Assembly (NCBI GenBank): GCA_028288305.1
Contig: JAQBOA010000032.1
Coordinates: 1-64,000, forward strand
Origin: Mucilaginibacter sp.
GTDB taxonomy: Bacteria; Bacteroidota; Bacteroidia; Sphingobacteriales; Sphingobacteriaceae
Length of the DNA stretch: 64,000 nt
Direction: 5' to 3'
The notes beneath the pieces are model-generated. The model worked only from the letters and a program-made list of their open reading frames with translations. It was not told the DNA's origin and made no database searches. The translations under genes were made by a program, and so were the position numbers. The number at the start of each line of letters is the position of its first letter. Within the stretch, counting starts at the first letter, position 1. Below are positions 26,101 through 33,513 of this stretch, piece after piece.

Positions 26101-26515
26101 AACGTTTAGGTTTAGTTTCTGTCCTTATTAATTCGCCGGTATCTTGATCAATGCTTGACTCTTTTGCAATAAAGGAAAACCGATAATCTGCTTGATTTTT
26201 ATTATAAAAAAAGGTTAATGCACCATGAATTATATTTTGGTCAATATATTTAGCTGCGATTTCACGCAAACCTTGCCTGTTACGAACAATACTAACATTA
26301 TTTGCCACTTCGACTGTAAATATTGCTAATTGTTTGTTGTCATCTAGCCCAACAACACCCACTTGTTTACCGTTAATTACTTTATTGTTTTCCGTGAAGA
26401 CATTTTGGGGAGAGTTAAAATAGTCAATTTTATTAAAGAATAAAGGAAGTAGCTCTTTCCAAGTTTCAAATTGAAAACCCTGATTTAATATATTTCTAAG
26501 ATCTTTTTCTTTCAT
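23156..26515 (-). CDS. Type IIG restriction-modification enzyme (Eco57I-like methylase with C-terminal TRD)
   Basis: 1119 residues from ATG 26515; the frame extends eight codons to a TTG. The N-terminal third contains AIFTVEVANNVSIVRNRQGLR and YRFSFIAKES, conserved in Bacteroidetes Eco57I-type enzymes. The adenine methylase core has motif I CDPAIGSGAF (Asp 452) and motif IV IIGNPPYIQLQ (Asn 705). Residues 828-1119 are the target recognition domain. A textbook PD-ExK nuclease motif is not evident, so cutting may depend on the N-terminal domain or on the PLD-helicase next door (96 bases upstream of the TTG). The TRD is exchangeable with the silent cassette. Confidence 0.88.
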   Translation of the reverse strand: MKEKDLRNILNQGFQFETWKELLPLFFNKIDYFNSPQNVFTENNKVINGKQVGVVGLDDNKQLAIFTVEVANNVSIVRNRQGLREIAAKYIDQNIIHGALTFFYNKNQADYRFSFIAKESSIDQDTGELIRTETKPKRYTYLLGANETCTTSAKRLMVLADKKENETVNIKQLKEAFSVEALNKDFFKTYKYHYEKFWRFLANEELPYRNLLIDNDKEEKEEQEKPLRDYVKKLLGRIVFLHFLQKKGWLGCPANRNDWKNGEARFIKLLFEGFLKKENFNGECLNILFFKTLNTKRENDLFQIDGLDGVINGSRIPYLNGGLFEPDEVESSCTIDFPIDYFQELFDFFEQYNFTIDENSPDDHEIGIDPEMLGHIFENLLEENKERGAFYTPKEIVQYMCKESLIQYLLNTFQEKDDIDQFINIHHVSAFLSDKENAILLDGKLDSVKVCDPAIGSGAFPIGMLQEIFEAKRFIYPYLKTTKPFDPASIKKNIIQNSIYGVDIEKGAVDIAQLRFWLALVVEEETPHPLPNLDYKIMQGNSLLEEFGGIDLSSVGDKKNDTTNEPERDLFGNIKESQMSLTFSKADTAEKIQSLIKEYFSIEESSTKNNIRSSINTAILNHIKYNIELREQQLQRWIRETGNPDKLSKSNRKKYDNWLQDIDQLQTTRSQLIKTQQTDERPYFLWRLYFLDVFKQGGFDIIIGNPPYIQLQKGGGKLAKLYENCNFQTYEKTGDIYSLFYEKGYNMLKPHGHLIFITNKTWMRTSYGQSTRTFFSNETNPILLVDFSGEKIFESATVNTNILLLSKDRNQGKTVACIVKEKVLNKLSVFIRQNGFLCDFKNGQSWVILNPAEQQIKNKIEAAGIPLKDWDITIYRGVLTGYNEAFIIDGNKKDELIEMDPKSEEIIRPILRGRDIKRYGYEYQDLWLIATFPSLKIDIENYQAVKQHLLSFGYDRLKQTGGENARKKTNNQWFETQDSISYWEDFNKQKLVWLCISDKAVFTVDEEGMLCNNAAYFISTEYSKYLCCVMNSRIIEWYFDKICTTTGVGTNKWEKFVVEMIPIPKITISQQKPFEELIEKLSKAKAIKSSQIGSIEKEISKLVATLYNLTDEETILLNL
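24018..24034 (-). repeat. Inversion site copy 2 (expressed gene)
   Basis: The - strand sequence AGCGTTTTTATTAGACA encodes SVFIRQ at residues 828-833 of the type IIG enzyme. It is inverted relative to 22277-22293, so recombination would invert about 1.76 kb. A second identical inverted block of 26 bases lies inside both cassettes at 22496-22521 and 23790-23815. Confidence 0.7.
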
Positions 26516-26635
26516 CGAAATGTGATTGGTTTGTGGCAATATATGTAAACATAGGGCGAAATTTCGATATAGTCGTTAGCAGATTACTATAAAAGTACCT
26601 CTTGATAACATCAAAAGGTATTTGTCGAAGGCTCT

Positions 26636-29600
26636 TTATTTTCTAAAACTTTCTGAAATGATAATTTCAGGATGAATACCCTGAATTTTGATTAGTTTAT
26701 TTTCAAATGCGTGTTCTGCTTCCAAACTGATAAGTGGATATCCTTTTAAAATTTCTATTACCTTCTCTAAAATTATTGCCGGCTTTAACGGAGCCTTCTT
26801 TACAGCTTTTTGAAATTTATTAATATCTCTCTGCAAATTCTGAAATCTACCTTGTCTTAGGGCATCTTTTGCTTTAAAAATGAGTAAACGTTCTTCTTCA
26901 TTAATAAGAGATATATTTAGCATAGCTTCCAAATAAGCATTAGCCTTCTTTTCATTTGGACCTTGTGTTATATCAATTTTTTTGTCTTTCGCTTTTTCAT
27001 GCTCTAACATGTTTGAAAAATGTAGGATGCTGGCTTGAACTTGGTCATGGTGTGCAGTATGCAATGAAATCCCTGGTTCGGAAACAATAGCTTCAAATAT
27101 TTTAGCGGTTTCAAGAAATGTTAACTCATCAGTATTTCCATCAATATCTATCAAGATAAAGGCATCTCTTTTTTGGTCCTTAATGTAACAAATTGTATTT
27201 AAATCTAAATCTTTATTTACCCTTCCCACCCTGGCGCGTAAAGGCATATTTTTAATTTTTTTAAATAGCTCTGGGGTTTTTTCTTTAATGTCTCTAATCA
27301 TCATTAGGTAGACTAGTTTTTCGTCTCTTCCTTCTTCTGGTTTTTTATCAAATAGACCAAACGTTTCAGTTTCTTCATCAGGTGAATAAATTTGACTATC
27401 TTCTCCAAGAGCGGCGTGAAATGATTGAAGTTTCATTATTGCTTTCTTTTCCAAATCAATGTCGTTATTTACTTTGGCGGTAGGATAAAAATTAAAAACG
27501 TGTACCTCATCGGCAGTTGAACCAATTCTGTTTACGCGACCGATTCGTTGCATTAACCGAGTTGAATTCCAGGGTGTATCATAATTTACAATAATATTGG
27601 ATCGATGAAGGTTTACTCCTTCAGCTAATACTTCGGTCGTTAATATGATATCATAATTGTTCTCTTGTTGTATTGTGGGAAGATTTGCGTCGAAATTTCT
27701 TCGAACTGCCGGCATTCTATCTTTAAGCGTTTTACTGCTTATAGAAAGGATCGTAGACGATATATATTTAGGGAGTTCTCGTTCAAGGTATTCTGTTGTT
27801 TCTTTGCTTTCCGAAAAAACAACCAACTTCGCATTTGGATTTATGTCTTTTTCAAGGAGAATGTTTTTAAGGTAATTTATAAAAACATCTAATTTGGGAT
27901 CTTCTTTTACTTTTATCCATTCGCCATAAAGTTCTCGAAGTAATTTTAAATCATGTTTAAGTCCAGGAAAAAAATCATACTCAAAGTCATCTGGTTCGCA
28001 AATATCTATAGTAGGATCTTCGATCGATCTTTCTAAAACAAGGTCCATTAATTCTTCTTCTTTGCCTTCATTAATCATGTCTGTCACGGGAAGATTCGGA
28101 GCTATAAAAATTTTCCCATTTTCAAACATTTTGACCATTGCCTCAGTTGCCGATAGAAAGCGTTCTAAGGATTTAGTGAAGGCATAAAAGCTGCTATCAA
28201 TTCGTTTAACTAGGAGGGTTTTCATGATTTTAGCTAATTGAGCCGAAATCATATCCGCTTGCTTATATTTATCCTTTTTCGGCCGCTTTAAAAATCCTAT
28301 TGCGCGGTATCGATTATATTTTAATCCTTGAGTTTCATGGCTAAGGACATAAATTGTTTTATCATATAGATCTTCCAAATGCGGTTCCAGGATGTATAAA
28401 ATTTTTTTTGGCTTTTTAACCTTTGGAAATCTTATTTCCTGCAATTCCAAATCTTTTTTATACAACTCGTGGTCATTTAAATCGGTTCTAGTTCTTCTTA
28501 CAATTAAAGGTTCTATGACTTTAACTCTAATCTTTTCGTAAATGGCCTTGACTCCTTCTTGAACTTTCCTTATGTCGGGTTCTTTTTTAAGTTTCTTATA
28601 TGCATCAATTTGTTCTCTAAACAACCGTTGAAGAGTTCCTCCCACCTCTAATGTTGAATCTTTACTATCTTGAAATAAGTAAACAAGATTAGCTATATCC
28701 TCAGGTTTATTATTTAAAGGAGTCGCAGATACAAGTATTACCTTTTTCTGAACAACAGTTCCATCAGCTAATATTCTTCTAGTGGGGGATTTGCAAATTT
28801 TTTGAAGCTCATTATACATGCTTGCGGTGTCAGAACGGAATTTATGCGCCTCATCTACGATGATCAAATCATAAACGGTCGCGTCATTTATTTTGTGTAA
28901 ACTTCCGTTTGTTATAATCTTGACATTATCCAAATTGAATTTTTCTATAGTTTCAATCCAGTTTTCTTTTAGCGCCGGTGGAACAATAATTAATGTTCGT
29001 GATCGATGTTCAGGAAATCCGTTAGTATAAAAATATTTCTTGGCAATTAACGTCGAAACAATAGTTTTTCCAAGGCCAACAACATCTGCTAAAAAGAAAC
29101 CGTTATGTTTCATCATTTTGTTGAACCCATCATTAACCGCATCGACTTGGTATGACAATTTTTTAAACCCTTTTGGAAGGTCACTGATTGAGTTAGGATC
29201 AAATTCTATGCTTTTTCCAAAATATTCAATTAGAAACTTAAGGTAGACTTCATAAGGAGAGTATGTGTCATTTAAGAAGGTTTCTTTTTTTAAACGATCA
29301 ACACTGCTTAAATCCAACGGCACGCCTTCATCCCATAATTTTTCAAAAGTGTGAGTGGCAAAATCAATATCTGTGTTTTCTCTTAGTTCAACATTAAATT
29401 CGAAGTTTTTTGAGAGACCCGCGTCTGTCAAGTTACTTGAGCCGGTAATCACAGATCCATAACCGTGGTCATGCTTTTCTTTCTCTCTGAAAATGTAAAT
29501 CTTAGCGTGGATATTTTGCTTAGGATGTATCTTAATTTTAACTTTTTCAGTTTTGATGTCATTTATTAACTGCAACATCCCAGATTCCACCGTCTTATCA

Positions 29601-29902
29601 TATTCAGCTCCCTGAATGTTTTTTTTAACTTCCCTGAAAAATTCTTCTTGTGCTTTTTCTTCATTGCCATCAAAAAGTACACCTTGCTGATGAGCATGAA
29701 GGACGAGAGAGTCAATATTTATTCCCACAAGTATTCTGATTTCTTGAGCGTTTTCTACAAACTTGCGTATCTGGAAATAACCAGAGGCTCTGAAATATCC
29801 GACTAGCGCATCTAAAAAATAAATGTTCTTATGTCTGAAAATTCCTTCTATTTTATTTAAGAGCGTGTTATTCTCTTCATTTGTAAAAAACTTAGTACTC
29901 AT
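26636..29902 (-). CDS. PLD-nuclease/SNF2-type helicase fusion
   Basis: 1088 residues. A phospholipase D-like domain comes first, with His132-x-Lys134 in QNIHAKIYIF and the TGSSNLTDAG motif at ~155. The superfamily 2 helicase core follows: Walker A VVGLGKT (Lys 279), DEAH (Asp 350), LVSATPLNN, and motif VI RLMQRIGRVNRIG around residue 790. The C-terminus is helical without a known domain. The gene reads toward the type IIG enzyme and ends 121 bases before its ATG; the pair recurs in Bacteroidetes defence loci. DNA translocation and single-site PLD cleavage are inferred. It resembles DISARM parts, but no DUF1998 gene is present. Confidence 0.88.
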   Translation of the reverse strand: MSTKFFTNEENNTLLNKIEGIFRHKNIYFLDALVGYFRASGYFQIRKFVENAQEIRILVGINIDSLVLHAHQQGVLFDGNEEKAQEEFFREVKKNIQGAEYDKTVESGMLQLINDIKTEKVKIKIHPKQNIHAKIYIFREKEKHDHGYGSVITGSSNLTDAGLSKNFEFNVELRENTDIDFATHTFEKLWDEGVPLDLSSVDRLKKETFLNDTYSPYEVYLKFLIEYFGKSIEFDPNSISDLPKGFKKLSYQVDAVNDGFNKMMKHNGFFLADVVGLGKTIVSTLIAKKYFYTNGFPEHRSRTLIIVPPALKENWIETIEKFNLDNVKIITNGSLHKINDATVYDLIIVDEAHKFRSDTASMYNELQKICKSPTRRILADGTVVQKKVILVSATPLNNKPEDIANLVYLFQDSKDSTLEVGGTLQRLFREQIDAYKKLKKEPDIRKVQEGVKAIYEKIRVKVIEPLIVRRTRTDLNDHELYKKDLELQEIRFPKVKKPKKILYILEPHLEDLYDKTIYVLSHETQGLKYNRYRAIGFLKRPKKDKYKQADMISAQLAKIMKTLLVKRIDSSFYAFTKSLERFLSATEAMVKMFENGKIFIAPNLPVTDMINEGKEEELMDLVLERSIEDPTIDICEPDDFEYDFFPGLKHDLKLLRELYGEWIKVKEDPKLDVFINYLKNILLEKDINPNAKLVVFSESKETTEYLERELPKYISSTILSISSKTLKDRMPAVRRNFDANLPTIQQENNYDIILTTEVLAEGVNLHRSNIIVNYDTPWNSTRLMQRIGRVNRIGSTADEVHVFNFYPTAKVNNDIDLEKKAIMKLQSFHAALGEDSQIYSPDEETETFGLFDKKPEEGRDEKLVYLMMIRDIKEKTPELFKKIKNMPLRARVGRVNKDLDLNTICYIKDQKRDAFILIDIDGNTDELTFLETAKIFEAIVSEPGISLHTAHHDQVQASILHFSNMLEHEKAKDKKIDITQGPNEKKANAYLEAMLNISLINEEERLLIFKAKDALRQGRFQNLQRDINKFQKAVKKAPLKPAIILEKVIEILKGYPLISLEAEHAFENKLIKIQGIHPEIIISESFRK

Positions 29903-30135
29903 AGTTTAATTATGCAAGGAAATCATTGGTTACTTATGTTGCTCGCGTGGCTACAGAATTGTTCTAAGGTAATTACTTAAATCAAATTAATTAATATTGG
30001 GAACGAGAATTATATTGATTCGGATCAGCTGAGATAATAAAATCTTCTTTGTACAAATTATAAAACCATAAGGCCTTATAAGAATTTTTCATGTTAAAAT
30101 GCCTAATCGAACTTGTTTAGCTTACGAAATATGTC

Positions 30136-31272
30136 TTATCTTCCATATCTGCGGCGTCGCCTTCCATATACTGCCTCATCATCTACATCATCGCTTATTT
30201 CAAAGCCGTAAGAATCATAATGGCCGTTATCGCGATTAATAGGGGAATCATCATGAAGAATATAAACATCCTCACCTGCTTCAAAATCTCTTTGTGGTTT
30301 TGATCCACCTTCTTCGCCGATCTTATCTGCCCCTCTTGAATTTCTTTCGTCAATGTAAGGATCAGTTGCACTGCTTGTATAAAGTTCATCACCTCTATTT
30401 CCTCCATATTGGTTTGGTTTGACCTGTCGGCTTGACCATGATTGACCTCCATAGTTTGTTCTTGTTCTGCTGTTTGCTTCGCTAATTGCTTTGCCATCTC
30501 TAATTTGCTCATAGTTGATTTGTTTAATCAGTTCTGCCCATTTAAATCTGTTGCCTAAAACTTGTCCTTTTATCTTAAAGCAATTATGAAAATAGGTAAT
30601 GCCCGATATCTTCCCAGTCGTCGCCTGGTTAAAAAGAAAATGAATTCCCTGCCGTTCACCTTGTTCTATTAGCTCTTCAATTGAAATACCCCTCTGATCA
30701 ATGATGTTGATCAGTTTGTTTTGTAAGAGTAATTTATCTGACGGTTTTCCAGTCCTTAAACTCTTTTCAATTTCTCCGATTTTAGCTGCTTTTAAGGAAG
30801 TTTCCTTACTTGATTGAACTGCCTTCAAATTATACTTTCGTTCCAGCTTCCTTATAATGTCTTCACTTCGTTTGAAATTGTTGCTGTCTGAAACTACCGT
30901 TCCGTCAAATGAAATTCGGTTTACCAGTAAGTGTATATGAGGATGAGGCGCATCGTGATGACGGAAGATCATATACTGATTGTTAGTATATCCGCTTTCC
31001 TTTAGATAATCATGAGCGATTAACAATAACCTATTATTGTCCAACTGATCTTCAATAGAAAAGTTAAGGCTGGTATGATAAACATAGCGGTTAAGGTTAG
31101 GCTTTAGACTTCTGATTAATCTAAGCTCCTGCTGTATCATCCTCGAATCAGTAGAGGCGAAATTGCTGTCCAACAATTCTGCTCTTTTCTTTTGGTCAGG
31201 ATGATAAAGCTTCTTTATATTGTAGTTTAATGCTCCTACAAAACTTTTACCTATTTTCTGACTGGCTATCAT
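30136..31272 (-). CDS. Relaxase/mobilization nuclease
   Basis: 378 residues. The N-terminal 160 residues form a MobA/VirD2-type relaxase: MIASQKIGKSFVGALNYN, the YVYHTSLNFS strand and the metal-binding histidine motif FRHHDAPHPHIHLLVNRISFDG. It nicks oriT and leads the strand during conjugal transfer with a helper's machinery. It overlaps mobC by 26 bases. The C-terminal ~110 residues (GGQSWSSRQV, GGNRGDELY, RRRRRYGR) are low complexity, and another plausible reading frame runs inside that same DNA (30195-30512), which may explain their odd make-up. Confidence 0.9.
   Translation of the reverse strand: MIASQKIGKSFVGALNYNIKKLYHPDQKKRAELLDSNFASTDSRMIQQELRLIRSLKPNLNRYVYHTSLNFSIEDQLDNNRLLLIAHDYLKESGYTNNQYMIFRHHDAPHPHIHLLVNRISFDGTVVSDSNNFKRSEDIIRKLERKYNLKAVQSSKETSLKAAKIGEIEKSLRTGKPSDKLLLQNKLINIIDQRGISIEELIEQGERQGIHFLFNQATTGKISGITYFHNCFKIKGQVLGNRFKWAELIKQINYEQIRDGKAISEANSRTRTNYGGQSWSSRQVKPNQYGGNRGDELYTSSATDPYIDERNSRGADKIGEEGGSKPQRDFEAGEDVYILHDDSPINRDNGHYDSYGFEISDDVDDEAVYGRRRRRYGR
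30195..30512 (-). CDS. Possible overprinted gene inside relaxase: coiled-coil/single-TM protein
   Basis: 105 residues read in another frame within the relaxase 3' end. The protein is well formed: a charged helical N-terminus (SKLEMAKQLAKQTAEQEQTM), a middle coiled-coil-like segment (LTKEIQEGQIRSAKKVDQNHKEILKQV) and one transmembrane helix at the end (FIFFMMIPLLIAITAIMILTAL). Meanwhile the relaxase frame here is low complexity. ColE1-type plasmids carry mbeB/mbeD inside mbeA in the same way, and MbeB is membrane-associated. Expression is not shown, so confidence is moderate. Confidence 0.5.
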   Translation of the reverse strand: MSKLEMAKQLAKQTAEQEQTMEVNHGQADRSNQTNMEEIEVMNFIQAVQLILTLTKEIQEGQIRSAKKVDQNHKEILKQVRMFIFFMMIPLLIAITAIMILTALK

Positions 31273-31603
31273 AAAATAATCCCCTGATAATTTTCTCCTC
31301 TTGCGCTTTCAGTTTATTCAAAAGTGCAAGTAGCCCGATAGGCAATTTCCCCGCATTCAACTGCTTAGTTTGTTGGTTAATATTTACCCCGATTTTTTTT
31401 AATTCCACATAAGTATCCAAATCAACCTTAGGAATTTTTGCCTCTGGAAATTTTCCCTTAAAGAGCTTTTCCCTTACAAGTACAACGAGCGGTAAACCGC
31501 AAATTGATGCGGCTTTATCCAACTTTTTCTTTTCTTCTTTAGTCAGTTTCAACGTAATCCTCTCTGACCTTTTTTCCTCCTTTGATAACTCTGGCCTTCC
31601 CAT
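31247..31603 (-). CDS. MobC-like relaxosome accessory protein
   Basis: 118 residues from the ATG at 31603. The upstream extension of the open frame is derived from the putative oriT. MGRPELSKEEKRSERITLKLTKEEKKKLDKAA looks like a ribbon-helix-helix DNA-binding domain. VDLDTYVELKKIGVNINQQTKQLN is the conserved MobC/NIKA-type segment that contacts the relaxase. It binds oriT in the relaxosome. The stop lies inside the relaxase start region (26-base overlap), indicating translation coupling. Confidence 0.88.
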   Translation of the reverse strand: MGRPELSKEEKRSERITLKLTKEEKKKLDKAASICGLPLVVLVREKLFKGKFPEAKIPKVDLDTYVELKKIGVNINQQTKQLNAGKLPIGLLALLNKLKAQEEKIIRGLFYDSQSENR

Positions 31604-31634
31604 AATTTTTATGCTGAACGAAGTGAAGTATAAC

Positions 31635-31684
31635 GGGTCCGGGTGTCCCGGCAAGCGTTTCGGGAGGCCCGAAACATGGCTTGC
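31635..31684. other. Candidate oriT
   Basis: A GC-rich stretch directly upstream of mobC. GTTTCGGG (31657-31664) faces CCCGAAAC (31668-31675) over a 3-base loop, enclosed by GCAAG (31651-31655) and CTTGC (31680-31684). Next to it lies GGGTCCGGGTGTCCCGG (31635-31651). Inverted repeats beside a C/G-rich nick-like region upstream of mobC-relaxase are the usual oriT setting. The nick site is not identified. Confidence 0.55.
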
Positions 31685-31888
31685 TTTAAACAACCGGATA
31701 ATATATTTGTATATACAGATAGCTGCATATGTGGATTGTAAAACCGGAGCTCTGCTGTCGTTTGCTCAGTTGATACATCTCGTATGGTTATTCCGTTACA
31801 CAGTTACTTCGATATTCATTTCTACTGTTGCTTGGTTATACTGTTACTACGATTGTTGCATATAATGTTATAAAGATCTACAACTAAA

Positions 31889-32200
31889 CTATGGCATGTT
31901 CTCCGGCCAATACATCAAGCTTCCCTCTATTGGATGATACGAAGGTTTATAACCTATATATCCGTCGGCAACCAACTCCTTTATACATTTGTGATAAGTC
32001 GCAAATGATGCAATCCGGCTATATGACATTAATTGCCGGCGACTGACTGAAAAAGGATTAACAAATCCACTTCGCTGCCAGCTGACAAATACAGCGGTGA
32101 ATAGGCTTACATGTGTGGCGCGTAGTTGCTGATTACTACCCATAAGCTTAACCCGTTCTGCGTAGATCGTTAACTCCTTATCTTTAATAATCGACTTCAA
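31889..32200 (-). CDS. Winged-helix-like conserved protein of Bacteroidetes mobile elements
   Basis: 103 residues. The segment LRATHVSLFTAVFVSWQRSGFVNPFSVSRRQLM followed by SYSRIASFATYHKCIKELVADGYIGYKPSY resembles a winged-helix DNA-binding domain, as seen in small proteins beside excisionase genes in Bacteroidetes elements. Translation appears to start at TTG 32200, overlapping the upstream stop as TTGA; an ATG at 32143 is the alternative. A regulatory role in excision or transfer is inferred from context only. Confidence 0.65.
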   Translation of the reverse strand: MKSIIKDKELTIYAERVKLMGSNQQLRATHVSLFTAVFVSWQRSGFVNPFSVSRRQLMSYSRIASFATYHKCIKELVADGYIGYKPSYHPIEGSLMYWPENMP

Positions 32201-32511
32201 TGACCACCCCCTTCCAGAATTTTATAAATGTCCTCCAATTTGTAATACATCATGCCCCCGATTTTAGTATAGGTAAGGGTGCCATTAACACGCAGATTTT
32301 GCAGTGTTCCCGGTGAAATGTTTAATAGCTTTCTTACCTCATTGCTCTTTAACCATTGCTTCTGTTGTCCTTTTCCCGGCTGAATAATAGCCTTTATATC
32401 TTCCAGTAATTCTTTCTTAAACGCCTTCAGATCATCTTTTGTAATTAACTCGATTGCTGTCATTCCTAATAAATTAATTGTTAATATTTCAAAATTATCA
32501 TCCACCTGCAT
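32197..32511 (-). CDS. Excisionase-like helix-turn-helix protein
   Basis: 104 residues. The C-terminal half is an HTH_17/MerR-like domain: QQKQWLKSNEVRKLLNISPGTLQNLRVNGTLTYTKIGGMMYYKLEDIYKIL. Proteins of this build serve as recombination directionality factors or regulators in Bacteroidetes integrative elements. ATG 32511 is used; ATG 32463 is an alternative. It overlaps the next gene by 4 bases and lies divergent from the 32756 gene, with a 244-base A/T-rich intergenic region that probably holds both promoters. Confidence 0.8.
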   Translation of the reverse strand: MQVDDNFEILTINLLGMTAIELITKDDLKAFKKELLEDIKAIIQPGKGQQKQWLKSNEVRKLLNISPGTLQNLRVNGTLTYTKIGGMMYYKLEDIYKILEGGGH

Positions 32512-32755
32512 AGTATTTTAGAGTTAATCCCCCCCTAACCGCACCACAGTCGGATTGATATCAAAACAAATGTAAAGCAATGTTTTGATAATTTAAAATA
32601 TGTCAAAACAAATGGTTATCTTTGAATTATTAAATCAACAATTGACATAGTTAGATTTAGCGGCTTTTGATGAGATTTGATATATTGTAATGCAATTATT
32701 AACATTGAACCTATTCAAAAACAGCAGAACCCAATTAAAAATATTTTTAAAATAA

Positions 32756-33460
32756 ATGAAAATAAGTTTCAAGACGTACCTAAATGACCGGCTAAAGCAG
32801 GTTGATTTCCATGGGCAACTTACCTATCCACTATATGTACAGGTAACTTATGAGCGAAAGACCATTTTTTTTAAAAGCTATTATTTTGAATTATTCTCTA
32901 AGCAGAGGTATGCTATGCAACTAACGGATGGCAACATCAAAGGGCCTGACTTAGAGCAAATAATTGAAAAGGAAAATGAAGTTATCCGTTTTGTAATAGA
33001 TAAGCTTAAGGATGGATTTTCATTGGAGGCGTTTAAAAAACTTTATACACATTTTAGCACAGACCTTTGCGATGCTACAGAATTCGACTTTATTACTTAC
33101 CTGTACTTATTCTTCGATGACAAAGAATTACCGCATATGGCTGAATTAATAAAGTGGGGTACATTGCATCTAGTTACCTATGATCTAGTTATGGAATTCA
33201 AGAAAACACTTAAGAAGTCTATATATGCTGAACTTATTGAGCAAGCGTTTCAAAAAGCACCACCATATCTCCAATTATATAACTTTATGATGCATACAAA
33301 GAAATCGCCGATGCTTTGTCTTTCAGCTATGGAATGGGATAATATTGAAACGATTAAGTCTTTTAAAGAATATGTGGAATTACATTATCCCAATTTGAAG
33401 TATAGTACATTAATTGGAACGGTGAATAACTGGCTGAATTATAAAAGAAAAGCATTGTAG
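32756..33460 (+). CDS. Hypothetical protein with integrase-arm-like N-terminus
   Basis: 234 residues. The N-terminus (MKISFKTYLNDRLKQVDFHGQLTYPLYVQVTYERKT) has the strand pattern of arm-binding domains of Bacteroidetes integrases. No catalytic His-x-x-Arg or Tyr box follows; the rest is helical and ends at NNWLNYKRKAL. It may be a DNA-binding protein derived from an integrase, or an unrelated family with similar opening strands. The gene is alone on the + strand, divergent from the excisionase gene. No function is assigned. Confidence 0.6.
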   Translation: MKISFKTYLNDRLKQVDFHGQLTYPLYVQVTYERKTIFFKSYYFELFSKQRYAMQLTDGNIKGPDLEQIIEKENEVIRFVIDKLKDGFSLEAFKKLYTHFSTDLCDATEFDFITYLYLFFDDKELPHMAELIKWGTLHLVTYDLVMEFKKTLKKSIYAELIEQAFQKAPPYLQLYNFMMHTKKSPMLCLSAMEWDNIETIKSFKEYVELHYPNLKYSTLIGTVNNWLNYKRKAL

Positions 33461-33513
33461 ATCGCCTGTTTTGAAGCGATAATCAAAAGGGTTCATGCTT
33501 ATAAATTTATAGA

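Noticed and set aside
23156..29902. Complete DISARM or BREX system
   Set aside because: Only a methylase and a PLD-helicase are present; no DUF1998 (DrmB), PglZ or BrxL-like genes are visible.
31611..31865. 84-residue + strand reading frame upstream of mobC
   Set aside because: It reads through the candidate oriT hairpins, antisense to the mob genes, and its product has no protein-like features.
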